Source of the DNA: Massilia sp. KIM
GTDB taxonomy: Bacteria; Pseudomonadota; Gammaproteobacteria; Burkholderiales; Burkholderiaceae_D
DNA length: 64,000 bases
Reading direction: 5' to 3'
NCBI RefSeq assembly: GCF_002007115.1
Contig: NZ_MVAD01000001.1
Coordinates: 1,116,001 to 1,180,000, forward strand
This document shows positions 1 to 9,881 of the stretch, in pieces. The translations under genes were made by a program, and so were the position numbers. The notes beneath the pieces were generated by a model. It did not search any database, was not told where the DNA came from, and was given only the letters and a program-made list of their open reading frames with translations. Within the stretch, counting starts at the first letter, position 1; each line of letters opens with the position of its first letter.

Positions 1-2100
1 AAGCGCGTGTCGGTGTCCTATATCGACCAGTACCTGGACGGCAAGCTGGGCCTGGCGATCGGCTACGCCCACCTCGACACCCCGGGCCAGCAGAAGGAAT
101 ACAAGTCCTGGTGGTGGGGCACCGACAACAACCTGGGCCCGGGCAACCAGGACGTCACCGCGCTCAAGGGCGCGGAAGTCACCGCCACCTCGCGCAAGCA
201 GGTGCGCGACGGCGTGCTGGCCGTGGTCGACTTCAAGCCCAACCGCGACCTGCGCTCGACCCTGGACCTGTACTACTCGGAGTTCGACCAGAAGGAGATC
301 ATGCGCGGCGTGATGTGGAACTCGGCCGGCACCGTCACCTACCGCGATCCGCGCATCGAGTCGGTCGGCGGCATCCGCATGCTCACTGGCGGCACCCTGG
401 TCAATCTCGAGCCCATCGTGCGCAACGACTACAACACCCGCAAGGACGAGATGTCGGCCGTTGGCTGGAACACCAGGCTGCGCCTGAACGAGCGCTGGTC
501 GGTGGATGGCGACCTGTCCTATTCCTCGGCCAAGCGGCGCGAAATGACCTCCGAAACCTACGCCGGCCTGGGACCGGGCGGCACGGGCGCGGCCGACAAC
601 AACTTCGGCTTCGACATCCCGCTCGGCGCCGGCCTGCCGCGCTTCACGCCCTCGGTCGACCTGGCCAACCCGGCCCTGATCCGCCTGACCGACGTCGGCG
701 GCTGGGGCCACGACGCCACCCAGCACCACCCGATCGTCGAGGACCGCCTCGGCGCGGCCAAGCTGAACGTGCGCGGCGAGCTGGATGGCTTCTTCCGCGA
801 CGTCCAGGCGGGCCTGAGCTATTCCAAGCGCGAGAAGTCGCACTCGGACGTGTCGCAGACCTTCTGGCTCAAGAACAACCGCGCCCTGACCACGGTGCCG
901 GCCGACCTGATCGGCCCGACCACCTCGCTGGCCTGGGCCGGCATCCCGGGCGTGCTGTCCTTCGACCCGCGCGCCGCCCTGGCCACCTTCTACGACAAGC
1001 GTCCAGTCGACACCGACGTCGCCCAGCAGGACTGGGAAGTCGAGGAAGAGCAGGCCATCGGCTACCTGCGCCTGGGCATTGACAGCGCGCTGGGCAAGGT
1101 GCCGCTGCGCGGCAACCTGGGCGTGCAGTACGTGCGCGTCGACCAGACCGGCATGGGCAAGGCGGTCAGCGGCAACGTGATCACCCCGCTGCGCGGCGAC
1201 CACAGCTACCACGACTGGCTGCCCAGCCTGAACCTGAACTTCGACCTCGGCAACTACGTGCACGACACCTACCTGCGCGTGGGCATGGCCAAGACCGTGG
1301 CGCGTCCGCGCATGTCGGACATGCGCGCCGGCGTCTCGGCCGGGGTCAGCACGACCACCCTGCGCTGGAACGGCGGCGGCGGCAATCCCAAGCTGGAACC
1401 GTGGCGCGCCAATTCCTTCGACCTCTCGCTCGAACACTACCTGGGCAAGGGCAGCTATGTCTCGGCCGCCTACTTCTTCAAGGACCTGAAGAGCTACATC
1501 TACAACCAGCAGCGCGAGTTCGACTACACCGGCTTCCCGAATTCGAGCGCCGTGGTGCCGATCTCGAACATCGGCACCATCAACCAGCCGGCCAACGGCC
1601 AGGGCGGCTTCGTGCGCGGCATCGAGATTACCGCCGCCCTGCAGTTCGGCATGCTGTGGGAGCGCCTGGACGGCTTCGGCGTGCAGGCCAGCGCCTCGGG
1701 CACCGAGAGCTCGATCCACCCGAACGGCCCGAACACCAAGGAAAAGCTGCCCGGCCTGTCGGGCGTCGTGGCCAACCTGACCATGTTCTACGAGAAGAAT
1801 GGCCTGTCGGCGCGCGTGGCCCAGCGCTACCGCTCGGCCTTCCGCGGCGAAGTGACCGGCTTGTTCGCCCAGCGCGCCTTCAGCGAGATCCTGGCCGAGA
1901 AGCAGGTCGACCTGCAGCTGGGCTACGAGTTCCAGGACGGTCCCTACAAGAACCTGTCCTTCCTGCTCCAGGTGAACAACCTGGGCAACGAGCCTTACGA
2001 AACCCGCCAGGGCAGCCCCTTCGCCAGTGGCGCCAATGCGCCGGAACGCTACACGACCTACGGCCGCCAGGTGCTTTTCGGCGTGAACTACAAGCTGTAA
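1..2100 (+). CDS. TonB-dependent receptor, C-terminal part (5' end outside window)
   Basis: The reading frame is open from base 1, so the gene starts before the window; about 699 codons of the plug/barrel region are visible. The translation has the alternating aromatic and charged strands of an outer-membrane beta barrel. Late segments such as NPKLEPWRANSFDLSLEHY and LLQVNNLGNEPYETR are typical of large Caulobacter-type TonB-dependent receptors for oligosaccharides. The protein ends in a barrel-closing strand, FGVNYKL. Such receptors import substrates across the outer membrane using TonB energy. The GH30 glycosidase gene starts 31 bases downstream on the same strand and a LacI regulator follows, so a glucan-type oligosaccharide is a reasonable substrate guess. 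The signal peptide and TonB box are not in the window. The class is clear; the substrate is inference. Confidence 0.9.
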   Translation, partial: KRVSVSYIDQYLDGKLGLAIGYAHLDTPGQQKEYKSWWWGTDNNLGPGNQDVTALKGAEVTATSRKQVRDGVLAVVDFKPNRDLRSTLDLYYSEFDQKEIMRGVMWNSAGTVTYRDPRIESVGGIRMLTGGTLVNLEPIVRNDYNTRKDEMSAVGWNTRLRLNERWSVDGDLSYSSAKRREMTSETYAGLGPGGTGAADNNFGFDIPLGAGLPRFTPSVDLANPALIRLTDVGGWGHDATQHHPIVEDRLGAAKLNVRGELDGFFRDVQAGLSYSKREKSHSDVSQTFWLKNNRALTTVPADLIGPTTSLAWAGIPGVLSFDPRAALATFYDKRPVDTDVAQQDWEVEEEQAIGYLRLGIDSALGKVPLRGNLGVQYVRVDQTGMGKAVSGNVITPLRGDHSYHDWLPSLNLNFDLGNYVHDTYLRVGMAKTVARPRMSDMRAGVSAGVSTTTLRWNGGGGNPKLEPWRANSFDLSLEHYLGKGSYVSAAYFFKDLKSYIYNQQREFDYTGFPNSSAVVPISNIGTINQPANGQGGFVRGIEITAALQFGMLWERLDGFGVQASASGTESSIHPNGPNTKEKLPGLSGVVANLTMFYEKNGLSARVAQRYRSAFRGEVTGLFAQRAFSEILAEKQVDLQLGYEFQDGPYKNLSFLLQVNNLGNEPYETRQGSPFASGANAPERYTTYGRQVLFGVNYKL

Positions 2101-2131
2101 GCTTCGGCTTACCGAAACAGAGGAGAACAGA

Positions 2132-3586
2132 GTGACGACACGACGACATGCGATGCGCCTGCTGTGCGGGGCATCCCTGATGGCCGCCTTCGCGGCCCAC
2201 GGGGCCCCGGCGGCCAAGGCAGCGCAGTGGCAGGTGTTCACGACCGCCGAAGGCGCGCCGCAGCGCTTCGCCGCAAGGACCCTGGACGCGCCGCGCCCCG
2301 CCGGCCAGCCGCTCGAGACCGAGACCGCGGTGTTCGTGGACACGCGCCAGCGCTACCAGGAGGTGTTCGGCTTCGGCGGCGCCATCACCGACGCCACGGC
2401 GGAGGTCTACGCGCGCCTGACGCCCCAGGCCCAGCGCGAATTCATCAAGGCCTACTTCGACCCGCGCGAAGGCCTGGGCTACAACGTGCTGCGCACGACC
2501 ATCCACAGCTCGGACTTCAGCAGCGAGAGCTACACCTACGTCAAGGACGGCGACCGCTCGCTGGCGTCCTTCAGCATCGAGCACGACATGAAGCACCGCG
2601 TGCCGCTGCTGCGCCAGTCGCTGGCCGCCAGCAAGTCCTACGGCACCGGCATGCGCGTGTTCGCCAGCCCGTGGAGCGCCCCGGCCTGGATGAAGACCAA
2701 CAAGAACATGCTGCAGGGCGGCAGCCTGCTGCCGGGCGACCGCGACCTGTGGGCCAGCTACATCGTCAAGTTCGTGCAGGCCTACGAGAAGGCGGGCATC
2801 CCGCTGTGGGGCCTGTCGGTGCAAAACGAGCCGATGGCCAAGCAGACCTGGGAATCGATGCTCTACACCGCCGAGGAGGAGACCCGCTTCCTGGGGGACC
2901 ACCTCGGACCGGCCTTGAAGCGCGCCGGCCTGGGCGACAAGAAGATCATCGTCTGGGACCACAACCGCGACCTGCTGCCGCAGCGCGCCGCCCACATCCT
3001 GTCCGACCCCAAGGCCCGACCCTACGTCTGGGGCGTGGGCTTCCACTGGTACGAGACCTGGGCCAAGGGCCAGCCCATGCACCGCAACGTGGCCGCCGTG
3101 CACGCGGCCTACCCGGACGTGCCCCTGATCATGACCGAGGCCACGGTGGAGAAGTTCGACCCGGCCAGGCTGCAGTCCTGGGCCAACGCGGAGCGCTACG
3201 GCAGCGAGATCCTGGCCGACCTGGCGGCCGGCGCCTCGGGCTGGGTGGACTGGAACATGCTGCTCGACATGCGCGGCGGTCCCAACCACGTGGGCAACTA
3301 CTGCTTCGCGCTGCTGCACGCGACCGACGACGGCCAGCTGGTGAGCACCCCGAGCTATGCCTACATGGGCCACTTCACCCGCTACATCAAGCCCAAGGCG
3401 CGGCGCGTGGGCGCCACCACCAGCCGCAGCACGCTCGACACGGTGGCCTTCCGCAACGCCGACGGCAGCCTGGCGGTGGTGGTGCTCAACAAGACCGACG
3501 CGGCGCAGCGCTACCGCCTGATGGTCGACGGCCAGGAAGTGGCGGTCGAGATTCCGGCCCACGCGATCCAGACTGTGGTACGGTAG
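2132..3586 (+). CDS. Secreted GH30-family glycoside hydrolase (glucosylceramidase / endo-1,6-beta-glucanase type)
   Basis: 484 residues with an N-terminal signal peptide (basic start, hydrophobic stretch, Ala-x-Ala near residue 30). The chosen GTG start has AGAGGAGA just upstream. The hallmark GFGGAITDATAE follows the start of the mature protein. The acid/base glutamate lies in SVQNEP (Glu233) and the nucleophile in MTEAT (Glu336), both expected for the clan A (beta/alpha)8 fold of GH30; a beta-sandwich closes the C-terminus (ALLHATDDGQL to the end). The family hydrolyses beta-glucosidic bonds, including glucosylceramide and beta-1,6-glucan. Sitting behind a TonB receptor and before a LacI regulator, it probably trims an imported or surface-bound glucan in the periplasm or outside the cell. 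The exact substrate cannot be read from sequence. A hairpin with a T run follows the stop codon. Confidence 0.9.
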   Translation: MTTRRHAMRLLCGASLMAAFAAHGAPAAKAAQWQVFTTAEGAPQRFAARTLDAPRPAGQPLETETAVFVDTRQRYQEVFGFGGAITDATAEVYARLTPQAQREFIKAYFDPREGLGYNVLRTTIHSSDFSSESYTYVKDGDRSLASFSIEHDMKHRVPLLRQSLAASKSYGTGMRVFASPWSAPAWMKTNKNMLQGGSLLPGDRDLWASYIVKFVQAYEKAGIPLWGLSVQNEPMAKQTWESMLYTAEEETRFLGDHLGPALKRAGLGDKKIIVWDHNRDLLPQRAAHILSDPKARPYVWGVGFHWYETWAKGQPMHRNVAAVHAAYPDVPLIMTEATVEKFDPARLQSWANAERYGSEILADLAAGASGWVDWNMLLDMRGGPNHVGNYCFALLHATDDGQLVSTPSYAYMGHFTRYIKPKARRVGATTSRSTLDTVAFRNADGSLAVVVLNKTDAAQRYRLMVDGQEVAVEIPAHAIQTVVR

Positions 3587-3597
3587 CGGCAGCCCAG

Positions 3598-3636
3598 GCG
3601 GCGGGCCCGGACAGGCCGGCCGCCGCCCGCTTTTTT
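3598..3636 (+). terminator. Probable rho-independent terminator after the GH30 gene
   Basis: Twelve bases after the GH30 stop lies a very GC-rich imperfect inverted repeat (GGCGGCGGGCC pairing with GGCCGCCGCC across a short loop), followed by six T residues at 3631-3636. This is the standard intrinsic terminator shape. It also lies directly in front of the LacI gene, so lacI may have its own promoter or be read by read-through. Confidence 0.6.
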
Positions 3637-3651
3637 GACCAAGGATCCTTC

Positions 3652-4746
3652 GTGCCGACCATCAAAGACGTCGCCCGCCTGGCCGGGGTGGGACTCGGAA
3701 CCGCCTCGCGCGTGGTGCGCGGCAAGGGCTCGGTGTCGCCGGACAAGTTCGAGCGCGTGAAGAAGGCGGTCGACGCGCTGGGCTACCGGCCCTCGCACGC
3801 TGCGCGCTCGCTGCTGTACGGGAGCTCGCGCATGATCGGCGTCTACATCCCGATGCTGTCCGGGACCTTCTACACGGCGATCCTCAAGATCGTCGACGCC
3901 GAGCTGCGCGGCGCCGGCCTGCACATGATGGTCGCCTTCGGGGTGGGCAAGGGCGATGCGCGGCGCGAGGCGATCGACGGCGTGGGCCTGCTGATCGAAC
4001 GGGGCTGCGACGGCGTGATCGTGCTCACCAGCCCCCTGCAGGAAAGCGACCTGGCCTTGTTCGGCCCGCGCCGCGAGCGTCTGATCGCGCTGAACACCAG
4101 TTTCGACAGTATCGCCAGCCAGTGCTTTACGGTCGACCACCGCCTGGGCGGCCGGCTGGCGGCGCGCGCCCTGCTCGAACAGGGCCACCGCGAGATCGCG
4201 GTTATCGCCGGGCCCTGGAAGGTGGCGGACAACGTGGAGCGCCTTCAGGGCTTCATGGAGGAACTCAAGACGGCGGGAATCGACACCGAGGCGATCTGGG
4301 TGGCCGAGCGCGACTTCTCCTCCAGCGGCGGCTGGTCGGCGGCGCACGAGCTGCTGGCCTCGCGCCGGCGCTTCACGGCCCTGTTCTGCGCCAACGACGA
4401 GATGGCGCTGGGCGCCATGTCCTGTTTCCATGAAGCCGGCATCCACGTGCCGCGCGACGTATCCGTAATCGGCTACGACGACGCGCCCAGCGCGGCCTTC
4501 TCGGCGCCGCGTCTGAACTCGGTGCGCATACCCTGGCGCGAGATGACCCACAGCGGCATCGCGATGCTGCTCAATCTTCTCGACGGCGGGCAGCGGCCGG
4601 TAATGCGCAACTTCCCGATCAGCGTGACCGTGCGCGCGTCCCTGGCCGCGCCGGGAGCGGGCGTGCCCGCCGCCGCGGCGCCGCCAGCAGCACCAGCAGC
4701 CCGGCGCCGCTCAGCGCCCAGGACGCCGGCTCGGGCGCCGCAATGA
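3652..4746 (+). CDS. LacI-family transcriptional regulator with odd C-terminal tail
   Basis: 364 residues from a GTG start at 3652. Earlier in-frame codons overlap the GH30 gene and are not credible, because the LacI helix-turn-helix (TIKDVARLAGVGLGTASRVV) begins at residue 3. Residues 60-330 form a periplasmic-binding-protein-like sensor with the expected late motif FCANDEMALGAMSCFHEAG and VIGYDDAPSAAF. It probably represses the receptor and GH30 genes in response to a sugar. The normal domain ends near SVTVRASLAAP; the last 30 or so residues are a low-complexity Ala/Pro/Arg run. These tail codons are antisense to a PEP-CTERM-like coding stretch, suggesting the gene lost its own stop codon in a rearrangement. 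Function is sure at family level; regulon is inferred from position. Confidence 0.9.
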   Translation: MPTIKDVARLAGVGLGTASRVVRGKGSVSPDKFERVKKAVDALGYRPSHAARSLLYGSSRMIGVYIPMLSGTFYTAILKIVDAELRGAGLHMMVAFGVGKGDARREAIDGVGLLIERGCDGVIVLTSPLQESDLALFGPRRERLIALNTSFDSIASQCFTVDHRLGGRLAARALLEQGHREIAVIAGPWKVADNVERLQGFMEELKTAGIDTEAIWVAERDFSSSGGWSAAHELLASRRRFTALFCANDEMALGAMSCFHEAGIHVPRDVSVIGYDDAPSAAFSAPRLNSVRIPWREMTHSGIAMLLNLLDGGQRPVMRNFPISVTVRASLAAPGAGVPAAAAPPAAPAARRRSAPRTPARAPQ

Positions 4747-4774
4747 GCGCGAAGGCGATGCAGCGCCACGCGCT
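4619..4774 (-). pseudogene. Fossil PEP-CTERM sorting tail, antisense to the lacI 3' end
   Basis: On the minus strand, an open frame without a start codon lies between TAA (4775-4777) and TGA (4619-4621). It reads APEPASWALSGAGLLVLL followed by AAPRRRARP. This matches the three-part PEP-CTERM signal: Pro-Glu-Pro, a hydrophobic helix, then an arginine cluster. No protein body precedes it, since glf begins at once. It is best explained as the last codons of a lost surface-protein gene. Confidence 0.55.
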
Positions 4775-4794
4775 TTAGGCGCGGGGCGGTAGGA

Positions 4795-5958
<1,164 letters not shown>

Positions 5959-6143
5959 CTATGTTTCTGTAGTGATCTGTTCCGTTTCATTCCACGGTCT
6001 TGTTATGGAGATATCGGTGAGGCGGTGAGAATGGTGCTAAAAATATATCATCGATACCCGGTTTCATACCGCACAATTGACAATGGCGGCCGCCCGTTGG
6101 CGGCGCTGTTATCATCTTGTTCCCTGCAGGAAGTGAACCCATC

Positions 6144-6836
6144 ATGTGTGTCAACTATCGGACTCCCACGCGCGAGGAATTCGGCACCCTCGGCGCCTTC
6201 AGCGAGCTGCCGGCCGACTGGCGCTGGCCGGAAGAGGTGTGGAAGGATTACCAGGCGCCCATCCTGCGCCGCGACGGCGCGGGGCGCCTGGCGCCGGCGC
6301 TGGCGAGCTACGGCATGGTGCCGCGGCGGCACATCCCGCCCGGGGTCAAGCCTTTCGACACCATGAACGCGCGCGCCGAATCGCTGGGCGAACGGCGTTC
6401 CTTCGCGCCGGCCTGGCGGCGGCTGCAGTTCTGCGCGGTGCCCATGACCTGTTTCTACGAACCCTGCTACGAGAGCGGGCGCGCGGAGCGCTACGGCATC
6501 GGCATGCAGGACGATGCTGTGTTTTTCGTGGCGGGGCTATGGCGCGAGTGGAGCGAGGCGGATGGATCGGTGCAGGCCTCCTTCACCCAGATCACCATCA
6601 ACGCCGACGAGCATGCGCTGATGCGCCGCATGCACAAGCCGGACGACGAAAAGCGCTCGCTGGTGATCCTGCCGGCAGGCGAGGTCGAAGAGTGGCTGGC
6701 CTGCCGCGACCTTGAGACGGCGCGCAGCTTCCTGCGCCACTATCCTGCGGAGAGAATGAAGGCATGGGCGGCCCCGCGCACCGTGGCCAAGGCCGCGCCG
6801 GCGCCCGAGGTCTCGCCCAACCTGTCCCTGTTCTGA
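6144..6836 (+). CDS. SOS response-associated peptidase / abasic-site crosslinking protein (HMCES/YedK family)
   Basis: 230 residues. The ATG at 6144 is chosen over the one at 6117 because this family must start Met-Cys: after Met removal, Cys2 forms the thiazolidine crosslink with abasic sites in single-stranded DNA. MCVNYRTP fits exactly, and AGGAAG lies about ten bases upstream. Other conserved blocks are NARAESL, the CFYEPCYESG strand carrying the active-site glutamate, and MHKPDDEKRSLVIL with the active-site histidine. It acts in the cytoplasm to shield abasic sites at replication forks. It converges with the DUF4380-like gene with a four-base gap. No LexA box was identified upstream. Confidence 0.92.
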   Translation: MCVNYRTPTREEFGTLGAFSELPADWRWPEEVWKDYQAPILRRDGAGRLAPALASYGMVPRRHIPPGVKPFDTMNARAESLGERRSFAPAWRRLQFCAVPMTCFYEPCYESGRAERYGIGMQDDAVFFVAGLWREWSEADGSVQASFTQITINADEHALMRRMHKPDDEKRSLVILPAGEVEEWLACRDLETARSFLRHYPAERMKAWAAPRTVAKAAPAPEVSPNLSLF

Positions 6837-6840
6837 GCGG

Positions 6841-7875
6841 CTAAAGGGCCGACAGTCCCAGGTGCCTGGCGTGCTGGCGCAGGAAGGCCAGGTGGGCTTC
6901 GCGCGTCGGCGGGCCGTCGTAGGGCAGGACGGTCCAGCGTTCCGAGGCCCGCATCGACCGGCCCGGCGCCAGCGTGCGCAGGGGCGCGTGCACTTCCATT
7001 TCGATCATTCCCGAGACCGGATCGCCCGGCGCCACGTCGTGGTAGAGCTCGACCTGTCCCTGGTCGGGATGGATCGCGCCGCGCGGCTGCAGCGGAAACT
7101 GGATGATGAAGGCCTGGGCACTGTGGAAGCCCGCCATCCAGCCCGCCGCCGGCTGGATGAACAGCTTGCCCTTGCGGACGGCCGCGTCCGGCTCCGGCAG
7201 GTCGACGCTCACGAAGCCGTCCTTCATGGTGTAGCGGATCGGATCGACGCCTTCGGGCGACTGCATGCGCACGTCGCCTTCAGCGGCGATCGGCACGTAG
7301 ACGTGGGTGTCGACCCGCACGCGGGTGTTGAACCAGATGTCGCGTACGACCTTCTTCTTGCGAATGTTGGTCGCGGTGACTTCGAGCTGGAGGCTGTTGG
7401 GACGGTTCTTGACGAAGGCGTAGCGCTTGCGCAGCTGGATGCCGGTGACTTGGCTGGGCAGGCTTTGTACGACCAGTTCGGACGGCGTGCGCTGCATCAG
7501 GCTGTAAGGGGCCAGGGTCAGGAAGGGATCCGGCGGCCAGCTGGCCTTGGCGGCCGCGCGATCGGGCAGCACGTCCTGGTCGGTCCACCAGGTCTTTTGC
7601 GGGCCGACCCAGACTTCGTGGCCCTGGTAGCGGATGTAGCCGGTGGCGGCGTTCACGGGCGCGTCGGCGTCGCCGGCGGTTTCGTCGACGTGGAGGACGT
7701 TGGCCTTGCCGCTCAGGCCGAAAGACAGCACGCGGCCGCCCGCGGCCTCGCTGGCCAGCACGGTGATGCTGCCGTTGTCGAGGCGGTGGGCGGGGATCGG
7801 GGCCGCGGCCTGGGCGGCGGTGTGGACGGCGCCGATGAGGGCAAGCGCAAGCGTGAACCGTGAAGAGGCGGGCAT
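6841..7875 (-). CDS. Exported protein of unknown function, DUF4380-like
   Basis: 344 residues from the ATG at 7875, chosen because it gives a clean signal peptide (MPASSRFTLALALIGAVHTA, cleavage after AQA). A longer start at 7911 is possible. The mature protein is beta-rich, with VWVGPQKTWWTDQDVLPD near residue 100 and ERWTVLPYDGPPTREAH near the end. This layout is reminiscent of DUF4380 secreted proteins, which look like galactose-mutarotase-type beta sandwiches; that assignment is from memory and moderate. No catalytic residues can be named. It is transcribed toward the yedK-like gene and away from the zinc-ribbon gene. Confidence 0.6.
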   Translation of the reverse strand: MPASSRFTLALALIGAVHTAAQAAAPIPAHRLDNGSITVLASEAAGGRVLSFGLSGKANVLHVDETAGDADAPVNAATGYIRYQGHEVWVGPQKTWWTDQDVLPDRAAAKASWPPDPFLTLAPYSLMQRTPSELVVQSLPSQVTGIQLRKRYAFVKNRPNSLQLEVTATNIRKKKVVRDIWFNTRVRVDTHVYVPIAAEGDVRMQSPEGVDPIRYTMKDGFVSVDLPEPDAAVRKGKLFIQPAAGWMAGFHSAQAFIIQFPLQPRGAIHPDQGQVELYHDVAPGDPVSGMIEMEVHAPLRTLAPGRSMRASERWTVLPYDGPPTREAHLAFLRQHARHLGLSAL

Positions 7876-8067
7876 GTCGGTGTGTTCGGCAGGGACCAGG
7901 ACCGCCAGCATAGCAAGAAAGCATCGTCCTGCGGCGGGCGAGCGACAGCGATGTGCCGGTTTCCTATGGGTGTTGCATAGAGTGCACGAGATATCATGCG
8001 CACAAGGTTTTACGGGGTGAGCTCTGGTTATAATTTCACGCTTACCAATCCAACCGGGCAGGGCGTC

Positions 8068-8718
8068 ATGTCGGCTGAAATACAGTTCTCGAACAACTAC
8101 CGTGACCTGAGCAATTCATCCGGCGTCGATGCCGGCTTCCAGTTCGAGTTCTACTGCCAGCGCTGCAGCGACCGCTGGCGCACCCACTTCAAGCCTTATC
8201 GCAGCGCCCAGGCCTCGGGCTGGCTGCAGAAGGGCGCCAGCATGTTCGGCGGCATGCTGGGCAATGCGAGTTCAGTGCTGAGCGGGATGGCGCAGGCCGG
8301 GTGGCACAGCGCGCGCGACGAGGCCTTCAAGGAGGCGGTGGCGGCGGGCAAGGCCCACTTCAACCGCTGCGGCAACTGCCACAGCTACGTGTGCAGTCCA
8401 TGCTTCGATGGCGCCAACGGCTTGTGCTTCAACTGCGCGCCGAACGTGCAGGTCAAGATCACCCAGGCGCGCGCGGCAGGCGAGGTGCAGAGCGCGTCGG
8501 ACCTGGCCTACGACGAGGGCAAGAGCCGCGGCGTGCGGCACGACGTGCGCCAGACCATGCAGCTCGTGTGTCCGCAATGCCGGGCGGAGACCCATGGGGC
8601 CAAGTTCTGTCCTGAGTGTGGCTACCGGATGGCGCAGCAGGTGGCGTGCGTGAGCTGCTCCACGATGCTGCAGCCGGGGTCCAAGTTTTGCACGGAGTGC
8701 GGGACGCGGCAGGGCTGA
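8068..8718 (+). CDS. Zinc-ribbon protein with three or more CxxC knuckles
   Basis: 216 residues from the ATG at 8068; an upstream in-frame ATG (7996) gives a non-conserved-looking extension. Cysteine pairs occur near the N-terminus (FYCQRCSDRW), in the middle (RCGNCHSYVCSPCFDGANG and CFNC) and as two C-terminal ribbons (VCPQCRAETHGAKFCPECG and CVSCSTMLQPGSKFCTECG). The tail is the double zinc-ribbon fold often attached to regulatory or membrane-stress proteins. A Gly/Ala/Met-rich stretch at about residues 55-85 could be a short amphipathic or membrane-touching segment. No partner gene is evident. Function unknown. Confidence 0.65.
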   Translation: MSAEIQFSNNYRDLSNSSGVDAGFQFEFYCQRCSDRWRTHFKPYRSAQASGWLQKGASMFGGMLGNASSVLSGMAQAGWHSARDEAFKEAVAAGKAHFNRCGNCHSYVCSPCFDGANGLCFNCAPNVQVKITQARAAGEVQSASDLAYDEGKSRGVRHDVRQTMQLVCPQCRAETHGAKFCPECGYRMAQQVACVSCSTMLQPGSKFCTECGTRQG

Positions 8719-9045
8719 CGGACAGGGGGGGGGGCACCGGCTGATGGACGGCGAAGGTGGCGCGGTCGGGCTGATGGTGGGGCCCGGGGGGGCGCTATAC
8801 GCTGTCGCTGTTTCAAATGCCGTCCCATCGTCACGCGTACGCCTTCGTACCGCTTGCTAACATCGGTGCGGGAATCCTGGTTTCATTAGCGGTCAGCGCA
8901 TGTCGCGTCGAGCGCTCGTGACATGCTTTCGGATCTCATTGATGCGCCAAGGTCGCTAATTACGTCTTTACATTGGTAACCGGACGCTCCCAATCATCTC
9001 ACCGGTTCTGGCTCCCCAAGCACTTGGCTTGCACGAGATGGCGAC
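8719..9045. other. Intergenic gap with G-runs, no gene recognised
   Basis: 327 bases between the zinc-ribbon gene and the leftmost gene of the T6SS accessory operon. It contains a run of ten G (8725-8734) and a second G-run near 8788-8795. No open frame here has a credible start and composition. It marks the change from GC-rich core to the AT-richer effector region. Confidence 0.5.
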
Positions 9046-9759
9046 CTAGCGCTTCTCGACTGCGACCTGGTCCCAAATCGCGGTCATGTGCTGCCTGTAA
9101 AGCGCCGCTTCGGGCTTATTCAGTGCAGCGTCGAGTTTGCGCTCCCCTCCAAATGCTTCGACTCCCGGCTGCCGTGGCTGTACCAAGGAGGCGCCGCGAA
9201 TTGCCAGTTTTGTCGCGCCTTCACGCAGGATGACCTTGATAGTCGAGGGGTCGACCCCGCCTCCACAATATAAGCTATAGGGTACGGTGACCTCTGCCTT
9301 CCCGTCCTTGTTGAGATCCGTGAAACGAACCTGCGCCGTAAAGAATTCACCGTCGACGTCCAGGCCGGGGCAATCGCTCATGTCGCGGATGGTCCATTCG
9401 CGTTGCCACTGACCGGGGGAGAGACGTCGATAAAAATCCGCGCGGAGGTCGACGCGTTCGATGCGGCCCGAGTGTGGTGCGGAGGGTGACGCGCCGGACT
9501 TTCGGCTGAGAACCAGGATGTGTTCGCCATCGCGGTCGGCAATGCGAAAGGCCGCGGCGAGCCTGCCTTCAATGGGAATGCGCTCGGCCGCGAGCTGCTT
9601 GGCGTGGACTCCGTGTGGCTTGCCGACCCCAGCCTGCGCTTTGCTGTCGCCCGTTGACCACAGCATGCAGGCGCCCACGACAATATGTGTTAAGTATGCA
9701 AGGGCTGAACAAGCACCTTTCTCGTACAGCAATTGCGAAGTTCTCGAGAACTGCGCCAT
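9046..9759 (-). CDS. Hypothetical protein with N-terminal hydrophobic segment, downstream of the Tde/Tdi pair
   Basis: 237 residues from the ATG at 9759; a TTG at 9843 would add 28 residues. A hydrophobic stretch (ACSALAYLTHIVVGACMLW) near residue 16 could be a signal peptide or anchor. The middle reads FFTAQVRFTDLNKDGKAEVT followed by VPYSLYCGGGVDPSTIKV. This resembles FG-GAP-like 'DxNxDGxAE' calcium-binding loops seen in periplasmic or surface proteins of the M949_RS01915 type; that comparison is tentative. It ends the leftward tssK-tssL-vgrG-DUF4123-tde-tdi run, 122 bases after tdi. It may be a passenger or a second immunity-type protein; nothing proves either. Confidence 0.55.
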   Translation of the reverse strand: MAQFSRTSQLLYEKGACSALAYLTHIVVGACMLWSTGDSKAQAGVGKPHGVHAKQLAAERIPIEGRLAAAFRIADRDGEHILVLSRKSGASPSAPHSGRIERVDLRADFYRRLSPGQWQREWTIRDMSDCPGLDVDGEFFTAQVRFTDLNKDGKAEVTVPYSLYCGGGVDPSTIKVILREGATKLAIRGASLVQPRQPGVEAFGGERKLDAALNKPEAALYRQHMTAIWDQVAVEKR

Positions 9760-9881
9760 CAGCGTCACTATGTTGCCTGCGCTACGCGCCCTGAGTTCAT
9801 GTCGGGCGCTGGAGGATATGCCGGATGTGGATTCCCGTTGCAATCGACACCAGAATGGCCAGGATCACACATGTCGTCAGG

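Noticed and set aside
2164-3651. An upstream extension of the LacI frame through the GH30 gene
   Set aside because: The stretch is a shadow of the GH30 gene in another frame; the LacI helix-turn-helix begins right after the GTG at 3652.
8725-8795. G-runs as a phase-variable switch
   Set aside because: The runs lie in a gap with no gene start or promoter they would control; they may also be sequencing-sensitive homopolymers.
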